Source: JBMNHG01 sp045627705 (GTDB lineage Bacteria; Verrucomicrobiota; Kiritimatiellia; RFP12; JBMNHG01). Taken from it: a stretch of 40,854 nucleotides of DNA. Both the position numbers and the translations under genes were made by a program. A model generated the notes under the pieces. It did not search any database. It saw nothing but the letters and a program-made list of their open reading frames with translations, and had not been told where the DNA came from. Positions 16,747 through 24,920 of this stretch are shown here, one piece after another (positions within the stretch are counted from its first letter, which is position 1; the number at the start of each line of letters is the position of its first letter). The DNA lies in NCBI GenBank assembly GCA_045627705.1, contig JAZQOE010000079.1, positions 1 to 40,854 on the forward strand, in the 5' to 3' direction.

Positions 16747-17913
16747 ATGTCAGCGCCACTGCTAATCTCCCTTTGCGGCGATCTCGGCGCCATCTCCGAA
16801 ACCTTCATCCGCCGCGAATCCGAAGGCCTCCGTTCCCTTGGCTGGAATGTCCTTGATCTCGATCTAAAATCGGGGTCTGTCCCCATTCCCGCCCCTTTTA
16901 CCTCTTACCTAAAATCGGGGTCTGTCCCCATTTCCGCCGTTTGGCAAACAATCGATTATCTTCCTTTGCGGCAAAAGGTTGCGGTGATTCGTAGATTGCC
17001 GCTAGTTCGTAGCATCCTACGGATTTCGCCTCGACCAGACCTCATAATTTCGCAGTTTGCCTGGATTACCGCAGACATCTGTTCGCTTGTTTCGAGAGTT
17101 ACAGGAATCCCATGGGCATGCCGTTGCCACGCATGGGACATTTTTGCACAGTCGCTTCCAATTTTGCATCATCGCCTTGCCACTGCGGCCGCGATAATTC
17201 CATGCACCCAGGCCGCTGCCGACAGGCTTCTCGAATCGGGTCTGTCCCCATCGAAAATCCATCTGATTCGTCACGGAATCCCGGAAATCGGGGTCTGTCC
17301 CCATCTTGAAAACGCGGGGACACACCCCAAAAAAACGATTCTTGCAGTGGGGCGTCTGGAGCCCAAAAAGGGCTTCGACACCTTGATCGCAGCATTTCAA
17401 AAAATGGGGTGTGTCCCCAATTCCGAAATGGGGACACACCCCAATTTGGAGATTGTGGGCGATGGGTCACAACGAGCGTATCTTGAGGAAGTTGCAAAAA
17501 ATGGGAAATGGGGACAGACCCCGAAATCGATAGAATTTTTCGGGGTGTGTCCCCATTCGGAAGTCTTGGAGAAAATGGCTCGGGCGGACGTTTTCGTACT
17601 GCCTAGCAGGAGATTGAAATCGGGGGACAGGGACGGCGTGGCGAATGTGATTCTCGAAGCCATGGCATCGGGCGTGCCGGTCGTAACGACAACTGCAGGA
17701 TGCGCTTGCGAAATCATTCGGAATGGGGAAAATGGAATGTTGGTTCCCGAAAACGACCCCGATGCGCTTGCCAAGGCAATCGAGCGACTTCTCGCAGACG
17801 ATGACATCAGGACCAGAATTTCAGGGAATGCCCTGAATACAATTCAAGACCAATTCTCGCGCGAAGCAACCATTGTCAGGCTATCCGATACGTTGCGAAA
17901 CCTCGTTGCCTGA
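16747..17913 (+). CDS. GT4 glycosyltransferase with palindromic repeats inside the reading frame
   Basis: This 388-residue enzyme has the GT4 (GT-B) pattern: CHAWDIFAQSLP in the N-domain, RHGIPE, then AVGRLEPKKGFDTLIAAF, LEIVGDG, ARADVFVLPSRR and the donor-site E-x7-E region GVANVILEAMASGVPVVTT. The donor and acceptor are unknown. Nine copies of GGGGTSTGTCCCC lie between 16872 and 17554, in all three frames, encoding GSVP, GLSP, GVCP, GTHP, GCVP and GQTP, yet the frame never breaks. Some of these residues sit where the family normally has HPxL before IVGDG or PH before the ADVFVLPS helix. Base composition is more AT-rich than in ilvB. The start lies seven bases after ilvN with no clear ribosome-binding site, so coupling is likely. 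Confidence 0.85.
   Translation: MSAPLLISLCGDLGAISETFIRRESEGLRSLGWNVLDLDLKSGSVPIPAPFTSYLKSGSVPISAVWQTIDYLPLRQKVAVIRRLPLVRSILRISPRPDLIISQFAWITADICSLVSRVTGIPWACRCHAWDIFAQSLPILHHRLATAAAIIPCTQAAADRLLESGLSPSKIHLIRHGIPEIGVCPHLENAGTHPKKTILAVGRLEPKKGFDTLIAAFQKMGCVPNSEMGTHPNLEIVGDGSQRAYLEEVAKNGKWGQTPKSIEFFGVCPHSEVLEKMARADVFVLPSRRLKSGDRDGVANVILEAMASGVPVVTTTAGCACEIIRNGENGMLVPENDPDALAKAIERLLADDDIRTRISGNALNTIQDQFSREATIVRLSDTLRNLVA
16864..17561. repeat. Cluster of nine REP-like 13-bp palindromes
   Basis: The copies lie at 16872-16884, 16917-16929, 17238-17249 (one G short), 17290-17302, 17316-17328, 17406-17418, 17430-17442, 17510-17522 and 17542-17554. With flanks the consensus is about aaatSGGGGTSTGTCCCCat. 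Copies 5, 7 and 8 are on the opposite strand from the others, giving inverted neighbours (4/5, 6/7, 8/9) 24-32 bases apart, as in REPIN pairs. A degenerate copy may lie at 17622-17634. Single copies elsewhere in the window are at 205-217, 461-473, 626-638 and 39770-39782. Confidence 0.9.
17405..17443. repeat. REPIN-like perfect hairpin inside the GT4 gene
   Basis: The arms TGGGGTGTGTCCCCA (17405-17419) and TGGGGACACACCCCA (17429-17443) are exact complements over 15 bases around a nine-base loop. It is translated as part of the protein (MGCVP...MGTHP). Confidence 0.9.
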
Positions 17914-18069
17914 ACGCCATGGCGAACGGCTAAATTCGTGTGTCCACAACAAAACAATGGCATTTCAAGAAATTAAGTGATGACCTGCAAGCCGCGAAGT
18001 GGCACAATCACTGCGTGACTCTTTTGTGTCTGTTCTCTTGACGCAAGTTGTCACGCATGGGTTCACGAC

Positions 18070-18873
18070 ATGAAGAACATCCTCAGCAACATCTTTTCAA
18101 GCAAGGACTCCGACGACCTTCCGGCGACAGGCGTTGCGCCGTTTACGGAGGCGATTCTCGAGGAAGAGGGCGGCGACAAGTTCAAGCCTGACCTCGAGGT
18201 GATCGACGACAAGGAGACTGGCGGCAAGATCAAGGCGGAGGTCAAGCGCGAGATTCAGACTGCCGCCGCGCTTTCGATCAAGCGCCTGCAGGTTCTTCAA
18301 AAGGGCCGTTGCCCGCAATGCGGCGCCGCGCTTACCCAAAGCATGTTCGTGAGCGTGTGCGACGCCTGCGGATGGAGTTCCTATTCCGTTCCCCGCCGCG
18401 GCGGAGTCAAGGTCCATACCCATTCCGGCCAGATTATCGAAGGTGATCGCTGCTACGTGGTCAAAGATGGCGTGACGCTCGTAGTCAAAGGCGAGGCTGT
18501 TCTTGCGCGCGTTCCGTCGCAAGCGGTCGAATGGGTCGAATACATTTGGGGCGACGACGAACTCGAGGAGCGTCGCAAGTCCATCAACGAAAGACTTTCG
18601 CTTGTCTGCGGCTGGTGCGGAAAGGAAACATCGTCCGAGAAGGAAGGCTTCCATCTTGTCCAGGCCGCATTCGGTTCCACGCAGGAACGCTACTGCTTCT
18701 GCAGCGACGAGTGCTACGAGGCATTCCGCCAGATGTATCCGTCGCGCGTGCACCGCAACTGCTACGACCGTTCGTGCGAGGGCTGCACGCTTTGCGCGAA
18801 GCGCTACTCCGACGAGAGCCAGGGCCTCCGAACGCTCGCGAAGGACTTGCTCAGCATCAACGGATCGAAATAG
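18070..18873 (+). CDS. Cysteine-rich zinc-ribbon protein of unknown function
   Basis: I recognise no named family. The 267-residue protein has an acidic N-terminus (1-75), then a CPxCG...CxxCG zinc ribbon (C81, C84, C97, C100). A beta-rich middle follows (about 105-160, VKVHTHSGQIIEGDRCYVV). A second cysteine set is CGWCGK (C180, C183), YCFCSDECYEAFRQMYP (C209, C211, C215) and a final cluster at C231, C236, C239 and C242. The CSDECYEAF part resembles TRASH/MYM-type metal-binding fingers. There is no signal peptide or membrane segment, so it should be cytoplasmic. It heads an operon with an export adaptor and two ABC proteins, 18 bases apart, and may serve metal sensing or cargo handling for that exporter; that is inference. 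Confidence 0.7.
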   Translation: MKNILSNIFSSKDSDDLPATGVAPFTEAILEEEGGDKFKPDLEVIDDKETGGKIKAEVKREIQTAAALSIKRLQVLQKGRCPQCGAALTQSMFVSVCDACGWSSYSVPRRGGVKVHTHSGQIIEGDRCYVVKDGVTLVVKGEAVLARVPSQAVEWVEYIWGDDELEERRKSINERLSLVCGWCGKETSSEKEGFHLVQAAFGSTQERYCFCSDECYEAFRQMYPSRVHRNCYDRSCEGCTLCAKRYSDESQGLRTLAKDLLSINGSK

Positions 18874-18891
18874 TAAACAGGATTACCAGAC

Positions 18892-20013
18892 ATGGGTGAC
18901 ATCCGCATTACCAAGGGCGTCGAGCCCCCTGCCCCAAAACAGGAGCGCCGCCGCAAACTAGCGCGCAATACCGCGATTGGCGTTGCCATTGTCGCGGCAA
19001 TTGTCGTGGCCGGCTTTGTGATTCCTGTTCCGCATCGCGCGTATGCGACAGGCTACGCGACCACGTTGGAATACGCGGAAGTGCGCTCCGCCGCTTCCGG
19101 CCGCGTGATGGAAATCCTGGCCACATCGGGCGACGCCGTGAAGAAAGGGGATCCACTCCTCCGTCTCGAGGATGAATCCGAACGCACCGCTGTCGCCGAG
19201 GCCGAAAGCGCTGTGGCCGAAGCCGAAGGTGCGCTTGCCGAAGCCGAAGGACAGATTGCGAAGGGCGAAGCGGAACTCGCCCTCCGCGAAGCGCAGCGCA
19301 CCGAGAACCTGAGGCTCCATGCCGACGCGATAAAATCCGCCGAGCTCGATGTCGCCCAGGCCGAAAGCCGCCTGGAGCTTACAAAGCAGCTCCGTGAGAA
19401 GGGGCTTGCCTCGGGCCGCAAGCTTGAAGACGACGAATACTCGCTTGCCAAGACGCAGGAACAACTTCGCTCGCTAAAGGAGAAGGACCTCACGCTTGAA
19501 GACCGTCAGATCGAGGTTATGCGCAAGGATGTCCAGACTCGCCGCGATTCGCTGGCGCGCCTTTCCGCCGCGGTCACCCGCGCCCGAGCCGCGCTTGAAC
19601 GCGCGCAGGTCGCGCTTGCCAATCGCACGGTGCTCGCGCCGATCGACGGCCGCGCCGTCCGCTACACCTTCTACGTTGGCGAAATGATCCGTCCGGACAT
19701 AGTGCTCTACGAACTTTTTGGCGGCGAAGTGAATTGCCTGAAGCTGCGCGTGCCCGAAAAATCCGCCGGCGAAGTCGAGGAGGGCATGGAACTCGACGTC
19801 AGGCTGAAGACCGTGCGCGGCTTCATCCCGCGCCGTTTCCCCGGCAAGATCGCAAGGCTCCGCGATGTTGTCGAGGGCACCGGCGACACATGCTATCGCG
19901 TCGCTTACGCCTCCTTTGATCCGGAAGATGTGGATGTCGCCCCGGGAACAACTGCCGAAGCGCGAATCCGCACGGGCAGGGTCTCCCTTTGGGAATTCAT
20001 AATTGAGCCTTGA
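18892..20013 (+). CDS. HlyD-type periplasmic adaptor (membrane fusion protein)
   Basis: This 373-residue protein has one N-terminal membrane anchor (about 27-45). The first half of a lipoyl domain follows (RSAASGRVMEILATSGDAVK, about 65-94), then a long heptad-rich coiled-coil hairpin (about 95-240, Ala/Glu-rich) and the second lipoyl half (LAPIDGRAVRYTFYVGEM). A beta-barrel/membrane-proximal part (KLRVPEKSAGEVEEGMELDV) ends the chain. Such proteins link an inner-membrane pump to the outer membrane. Its stop overlaps the next ABC gene by 11 bases, so the two are translationally coupled and should act together. An AGGA ribosome-binding site lies about ten bases before the ATG. Confidence 0.92.
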   Translation: MGDIRITKGVEPPAPKQERRRKLARNTAIGVAIVAAIVVAGFVIPVPHRAYATGYATTLEYAEVRSAASGRVMEILATSGDAVKKGDPLLRLEDESERTAVAEAESAVAEAEGALAEAEGQIAKGEAELALREAQRTENLRLHADAIKSAELDVAQAESRLELTKQLREKGLASGRKLEDDEYSLAKTQEQLRSLKEKDLTLEDRQIEVMRKDVQTRRDSLARLSAAVTRARAALERAQVALANRTVLAPIDGRAVRYTFYVGEMIRPDIVLYELFGGEVNCLKLRVPEKSAGEVEEGMELDVRLKTVRGFIPRRFPGKIARLRDVVEGTGDTCYRVAYASFDPEDVDVAPGTTAEARIRTGRVSLWEFIIEP

Positions 20014-21805
20014 TCCCAAATCAACCGACGGGAATAAAGACCCCGACACGCCATCGAATTGGGCGAGGGTCGGCGGGTTCCTGAAGCCATTCCGCGGCGG
20101 GATCGCCATGCTCGTGTTCCTCACGGCCGTGCTTTCCGTGATCGCGATGCTTCCGCCGCTTTTCACCCGTTCGATCATCAACGACGTTATCGGGAACGGC
20201 AAGCGCTCGCTGCTCCTCCCGCTTGCCGTGATGATGATCGGCATGCCTGTGCTGCACGCCATCATCAGCTATTTCCAGGTGATTGGCATCGCGATTCTCG
20301 GCCAGCGCTTCGTACTCGATGTCCGCATGGGCGTGTGGCGGCACCTGATGAAACTCCACATGGGGTTCTTCGGCTCCCACTCCACTGGCACGCTGCTGAA
20401 CCGCATCATGGGCGACAGCACGACAATGCAGCAAGTGCTGAATGTCACATCCATCCAAGTCGTGTCGGACCTTGTATGCTCGCTATTCGCCGTCTTCGCC
20501 ACACTTTGGATCAACTGGCGGCTCGCAATCCCGATCATCGGGATCGTCGCCCTTTTCGTCATCAACTTCCGCATGAGCATCGGGCGCATCATCACCTATT
20601 CGCGCCGCTTCATGGCGACGAACGACCGGCTCGCATCCGGCGTGCAGAACCGCCTGGTCGCGAGCCTCACCGTCAAGACCTACGCCGCAGAAGACCGCGA
20701 AGGCGTGGCCTTTTCCGATCTTTCGAACACGACCACTTCGCAGGCGCATGAGTCATGGGACGCCTCGCTTAACTTCCGCACGAACATCCAGCTTCTCCAA
20801 TCGCTCGGCAACGCCGTGATCTATTTCCTCGGTTGCGCGATGGTACTCGATGGATCGGCGGACTATGGCGATGTCACGGCCTTCACCACCTACGCGATGC
20901 AGATCCTCTGGCCCGCCGTCCGCTTCTCACACCTTGCGGAACAGCTTCAGAGCGTGAACATCTCGGCAGGGCGCCTCTTTGAAATCCTCGATGAAACGCC
21001 CCAGGTCATCGACCGCCCGGGCGCACACGCCATCGGCAAGTCGAAGGGCCGGGTCGATTTCGACCATGTCGCCTTCGAATACGAGAAGGACCGCCCCGTC
21101 ATCAAATCGTTCGACCTGCACGTGCAGCCCGGACAAACCATTGCGCTCGTCGGTCCCACCGGTTGCGGCAAGACGACGATCCTTTCGCTCCTGATGCGCC
21201 TGTACGACGTGTGCGGCGGCGCAGTCCGCCTCGATGGCGACGACCTTCGCGATTTGACGCTCGCCTCCCTTCGCAGGCAGTTCGGCATCGTGCTCCAGGA
21301 ATCGCTGCTTTTCACCGTAAGCATCGCCGACAACATCCGCTATGCCCGCCCATCCGCCACGCAAGCCGAAATCGAGGCCGCCGCGCGCGTCGCGGAAATC
21401 CACGATGAAATTCTCCGTCTCCCGCGCGGCTATGAATCCGTCATCGGCGACCGAGACGTGCAGCTTTCCGTCGGCCAAAAGCAACGCCTCGCCATCGCGC
21501 GCGCCGTGCTCGCCGATCCCGCGATCATCATCATGGATGAAGCGACCAGTTCGCTCGACTCCCGTTCCGAGCTTGCGATCCAGCGCGCGATGGACCGCTT
21601 CCTCCAGGGCCGCACTTCGTTCATCGTCGCACACCGTCTTTCGACCATCCGCAATGCCGACAAGATCGTGTTGCTGGACAAGGGCGTAATCGTCGAATGC
21701 GGCACGCACGACGAACTGATGGCGATCGAGGGCGGACGCTACCGAGACCTCTACGAGAAGCATTCCGGGAAGGGGGTTGTCACCGATGAAAAAGACGACG
21801 ACTGA
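20003..21805 (+). CDS. ABC exporter half-transporter 1 (MsbA-like), variant signature motif
   Basis: This is a type IV ABC exporter half: six membrane helices (about 35-310) followed by an ATPase domain. Walker A is GPTGCGKTT (384-392), Walker B is IIIMDEATSSLD with the catalytic Glu513, and the switch histidine H544 is in VAHRLST. The signature is LSVGQ (488-492) in place of LSGGQ, so it should not activate the opposite ATP site well. The start is a TTG at 20003 inside the adaptor gene; no ATG lies near it, and GGGA sits upstream. It overlaps the second ABC gene by 20 bases. It most likely forms a heterodimer with that protein and works with the HlyD adaptor. The substrate is unknown. Confidence 0.92.
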   Translation: MSLDPKSTDGNKDPDTPSNWARVGGFLKPFRGGIAMLVFLTAVLSVIAMLPPLFTRSIINDVIGNGKRSLLLPLAVMMIGMPVLHAIISYFQVIGIAILGQRFVLDVRMGVWRHLMKLHMGFFGSHSTGTLLNRIMGDSTTMQQVLNVTSIQVVSDLVCSLFAVFATLWINWRLAIPIIGIVALFVINFRMSIGRIITYSRRFMATNDRLASGVQNRLVASLTVKTYAAEDREGVAFSDLSNTTTSQAHESWDASLNFRTNIQLLQSLGNAVIYFLGCAMVLDGSADYGDVTAFTTYAMQILWPAVRFSHLAEQLQSVNISAGRLFEILDETPQVIDRPGAHAIGKSKGRVDFDHVAFEYEKDRPVIKSFDLHVQPGQTIALVGPTGCGKTTILSLLMRLYDVCGGAVRLDGDDLRDLTLASLRRQFGIVLQESLLFTVSIADNIRYARPSATQAEIEAAARVAEIHDEILRLPRGYESVIGDRDVQLSVGQKQRLAIARAVLADPAIIIMDEATSSLDSRSELAIQRAMDRFLQGRTSFIVAHRLSTIRNADKIVLLDKGVIVECGTHDELMAIEGGRYRDLYEKHSGKGVVTDEKDDD

Positions 21806-23813
21806 ACCCAATCCCAATGCCAATCCATTCGACAATTTCTATCGCGACGTCCCATACCGCCCGCCGCGCGAGGAGTTCACCTACTCGAACGGATTGCGTC
21901 TCCTCAAGCAGTTCTTCTTCGGCTATCTCTGGCCGTACAAGGGCCGCCTCCTGATCTATCTTGTCACGGGCATCCTCACCACATGCTCGGTCTATCTGAT
22001 GTCGTACTACGGCAAGGTCGTGCTGGACGACATCCTCAAGATCAACGTGCCCGAAATCGTGCACGAAGTCTCCCGACGCACGGCAACCCCGCGCTCGGAC
22101 GAAACGGCCGCGGCGCGCCGCACACAGGCGGCGACGGCGGCGATCGACGCGCCGGCGGCACGCGCGCCACGCGCAGTCGAGGGCAAACAGTCCGAATCAT
22201 TCCGCGCGGAAAACGCTTCGCGCCGTCCAGCCGCCGCAGGCCGCAAGCTCTTCTACCTTTTCATCATCTACGTCGCGACAATCGTCTTCCTGAATTACGC
22301 GACACGCTTCGGCTCATTGGCGAGAAACACGGTGGCGCATCTCATGACAATCAAGGTGCGCGACGACATACACCGCAAGATTCTAGGCCTCACCGTCGGC
22401 TACCAGCAGGCCACCACTCCCGGCCGCCTGATGGCGCGTGTGCTGTCGGATGTCGATGGCCTGCAGTGCCACCTGCTCGATGTCACATGGCTCGTCGTGA
22501 CCCAGGTCGCGATGCTGCTGGTCGGATTCTTCATTCTCTTCTCGCTCGACTGGAAATGTGCGCTGGTGGTGTTCGTTGTCGCGATCCCCTACTTCTTCGT
22601 GATGAAGAAATCGCGCCTCGGCATGCGCTTCTACAACCGCGAGTCGCGCCACTCCAACGCATGCCTGTGGGGTTTCGTGTCGCAGAAGCTCGACGCAATG
22701 AAGGCTATCTTCGCATACGGGCGCGAAAAGGCGGAGATGCTGAACTTCTTCCGTCTTTCCGCGGTCATGCAGCGCGACTCGATCGAAAGCCAGCGCATCT
22801 CGGCGACGACAGGCCGCTTCGCGCAGGTGCTGACAGCCGTCGCCACGGAAGGGATATTCCTGTATTGCACGCTGATGGTGCTAGAGGGCCGCATGACGCT
22901 CGGGCAGATGATGTTCATCAACGGCGCGACGGCCAATCTCTTCGCCCCGGTCGTCCAACTTACCCAGGCCTACATGCAGTGCACTTTCGTACTTGTGATC
23001 ATGCAGCGCCTTTCATCGATGCTCGAGAACCCGCACCAGATCGAAGACGCCACGGATGCCGTCGATTTCCCGGTGCCAATGCAGTCCGCGCTCACCGTGG
23101 AAAACCTGACGTTCAGCTACGCGCCCAACCTGCCGCCTACGCTTTCGAACATCGACTTCGCCGTGCCCAAAGGCAAGTGGATATGCATCATGGGACCAAG
23201 CGGCGCAGGCAAGACAACCCTTCTCAACCTTATCTCGCGTCTCTATGAACCCACCTCTGGACGCATCGCGATCGACGGCATAGACCTCGCCGACATCCGC
23301 CAGCAATCACTCCACTCGCACATGGCGCTTGTCCCGCAAGAGGCGCAGATCCTCGGCGGCACAGTCCGCTCGAACATCGTTTACGGCCACCCGCGCACGG
23401 AGCCTTCGGAAATCATGGAAGCCGCGAAAGCCGCGGACTGCCATGACTTCATCATGAAGCTTCCCGTGCAGTACGAGACGATCGTGGGCGAGCGCGGCTC
23501 GACGCTTTCGGGCGGGCAACGCCAGCGCATCTCGATCGCGCGCGCGCTGCTGACGCGCCCGGAAGTGCTGCTGCTCGACGACTGCACCTCGGCGCTCGAC
23601 GCCTCGACCGAACGCAAGATCCAGGAAACGCTCACCCGGATCATGGCCGGCAAGACGGCGATCATCGTTTCCCAGCGCGTTTCGATGGCCATGCGTTGCG
23701 ACCAGATCATCGTGATCGAGGACGGTACCATCACCGAGCGCGGCACTCACGCCAAGCTCCTTCTCCACGACGGATTCTATTCCCGACTCTTCGCCACCCA
23801 GACCGGCAAGTAG
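21786..23813 (+). CDS. ABC exporter half-transporter 2, degenerate Walker B and H-loop
   Basis: This is a 675-residue partner of the preceding ABC protein. The ATG at 21786 is chosen because AGGGGG lies nine bases before it; an in-frame TTG at 21777 lacks this. Walker A is intact (GPSGAGKTT, 470-478) and the signature is canonical (LSGGQ, 574-578). Walker B ends in LLLDDC, so the catalytic Glu is Asp599, and the switch His is Gln630 (VSQRVS). These are the marks of the degenerate subunit in heterodimeric exporters such as TM287/288. Between membrane helices 1 and 2 is an unusual Ala/Arg-rich, low-complexity loop of about 70 residues (84-153), expected to face the periplasm. Confidence 0.92.
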   Translation: MKKTTTEPNPNANPFDNFYRDVPYRPPREEFTYSNGLRLLKQFFFGYLWPYKGRLLIYLVTGILTTCSVYLMSYYGKVVLDDILKINVPEIVHEVSRRTATPRSDETAAARRTQAATAAIDAPAARAPRAVEGKQSESFRAENASRRPAAAGRKLFYLFIIYVATIVFLNYATRFGSLARNTVAHLMTIKVRDDIHRKILGLTVGYQQATTPGRLMARVLSDVDGLQCHLLDVTWLVVTQVAMLLVGFFILFSLDWKCALVVFVVAIPYFFVMKKSRLGMRFYNRESRHSNACLWGFVSQKLDAMKAIFAYGREKAEMLNFFRLSAVMQRDSIESQRISATTGRFAQVLTAVATEGIFLYCTLMVLEGRMTLGQMMFINGATANLFAPVVQLTQAYMQCTFVLVIMQRLSSMLENPHQIEDATDAVDFPVPMQSALTVENLTFSYAPNLPPTLSNIDFAVPKGKWICIMGPSGAGKTTLLNLISRLYEPTSGRIAIDGIDLADIRQQSLHSHMALVPQEAQILGGTVRSNIVYGHPRTEPSEIMEAAKAADCHDFIMKLPVQYETIVGERGSTLSGGQRQRISIARALLTRPEVLLLDDCTSALDASTERKIQETLTRIMAGKTAIIVSQRVSMAMRCDQIIVIEDGTITERGTHAKLLLHDGFYSRLFATQTGK

Positions 23814-23870
23814 TGTTAAAGTCCCAACACGATTATCCGTTATCTACAATGCGGCGGCTTGCATGGGACA

Positions 23871-24710
23871 TTACTTGTTGAACAGATATGTGAGGCCGAC
23901 AAGGAAGCGTTCTGACATCATCGCCGCGAAGAGGATTGGATGACGCATGATGCGGCGCCACTTTCCATTCTCGACAAAGACTCCAAAGAATCGGTAGCCA
24001 ACCCCGAGCTGCTTGCGGACGATCGCATCGTCGTGCCACTTCGCGCGATATTCCGCCATCGTTCCCGTATAGTACGCCTTCTTCGAAAGGACGCGGCGCA
24101 GCGATAGCTGCGCTTCGTTGTGGAGGAGATGCCCGTCGGTAAGCGACACATTCGACGAGCGCTCCAGTACGCGACGGTCCAAATCCCAATCCTCGGGGCC
24201 GCAGAGCGATTCGTCGAAGCCCCCGATTTCTAGGAAAATGCTGCGCCTGATCACCCGCACGGCATCGATGCAGGTGGCGTCGTAGAAGGATCGCTCGAAG
24301 TTGCGTGCCTTCACGCGGAGACCAGTTCCGGTACGCACCTCGCGAATCCACAGTGCGTCCGGGGCGGCAGCGGACGAAATGCGCGCGACAATTTCATCGC
24401 AGGTTTCGCGCGGGAGAATCATGTCCGCGTCGAGATAGAGAACAAATTCGCCAGCCGCCTCGCGCGCTCCGCGGTTACGCTGCGCACTGCGTTCTGGCCC
24501 CTGCTGGAAAACGCGCACCCCAGCTTTTTCGGCGCATTCCACCGTGCGGTCGGTCGAAGCGTTGTCAACGACAATCACTTCCGCCGCGCCGCTCTCGACC
24601 ATCGGTTGAAGCGAAGCGATGCAATCCGCGATGTGAGCTTCCTCGTTACGAGTCGTTATCACGCAGCTCAGTTTATAGGATGCGTTTGCCATTTTGGAAT
24701 CCGTGCGCAT
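23871..24710 (-). CDS. GT2 family glycosyltransferase
   Basis: This 279-residue enzyme has GT-A motifs: SCVITTRNEEAHIADCIASL (15-34), IVVDNASTDRTVE (46-58), the metal site LYLDADMIL (D94, D96) and FDESLCGPEDWDLDRRVLE in the acceptor region. A hydrophobic stretch near the C-terminus (ILFAAMMSERFLVGLTYLF) may tether it to the membrane. The start at 24710 is set by GGAAGG at 24715-24720; the open frame upstream is not coding. That ribosome-binding site overlaps the stop codon of a 59-residue gene, so the two are probably coupled. It faces the ABC operon tail to tail with 57 bases between and no clear terminator. Confidence 0.9.
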   Translation of the reverse strand: MRTDSKMANASYKLSCVITTRNEEAHIADCIASLQPMVESGAAEVIVVDNASTDRTVECAEKAGVRVFQQGPERSAQRNRGAREAAGEFVLYLDADMILPRETCDEIVARISSAAAPDALWIREVRTGTGLRVKARNFERSFYDATCIDAVRVIRRSIFLEIGGFDESLCGPEDWDLDRRVLERSSNVSLTDGHLLHNEAQLSLRRVLSKKAYYTGTMAEYRAKWHDDAIVRKQLGVGYRFFGVFVENGKWRRIMRHPILFAAMMSERFLVGLTYLFNK

Positions 24711-24711
24711 T

Positions 24712-24891
24712 TCACCTTCCATCGGTTGCCCAGTATGTCGCGCTGGCACTGGCGACATCGTTGCGGACGATCGGCTTAAAGATGTCCGCGCCATTGTCGC
24801 GGCCCAACTGCGGCGAGGCATTCAAGCGGCGAGCAAGACAATACGTTGCATGCGCCCTCCAAACTTCATCTGGATCATCCGCAAAATCCAT
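24712..24891 (-). CDS. Small 59-residue protein of unknown function
   Basis: This short gene begins MDFADDPDEVWRAHATYC and ends SASATYWATDGR. An in-frame stop lies two codons before the ATG, so it is a complete frame. Its stop TGA sits inside the GT2 ribosome-binding region (GGAAGGTGA then one base then ATG), which is classic coupling. A good promoter lies 30 bases upstream on the same strand. Codon choice resembles the neighbours. There is no signal peptide or membrane segment, and the composition is acidic at the start and mixed after. I recognise no family. It could be a GT2 accessory factor or the remnant of a larger gene. An antisense plus-strand frame over the same bases lacks such signals. 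Confidence 0.5.
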   Translation of the reverse strand: MDFADDPDEVWRAHATYCLARRLNASPQLGRDNGADIFKPIVRNDVASASATYWATDGR

Positions 24892-24920
24892 GGTTCAAAA
24901 CTACTTAAAACCATATTTTC

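Noticed and set aside
16864..17561. CRISPR array
   Set aside because: The repeats are only 13 bp, lie in both orientations with uneven spacing, are within a coding frame, and no cas gene is present.
18013..18056. Inverted repeat gcgtgac...gtcacgc upstream of the zinc-ribbon gene as an operator
   Set aside because: Seven-base arms with 30 bases between them could be chance; no second copy or clear promoter supports a binding site.
20003..20013. Frameshift between the HlyD adaptor and ABC subunit 1
   Set aside because: The 11-base overlap with a TTG start is ordinary translational coupling; both proteins are complete.
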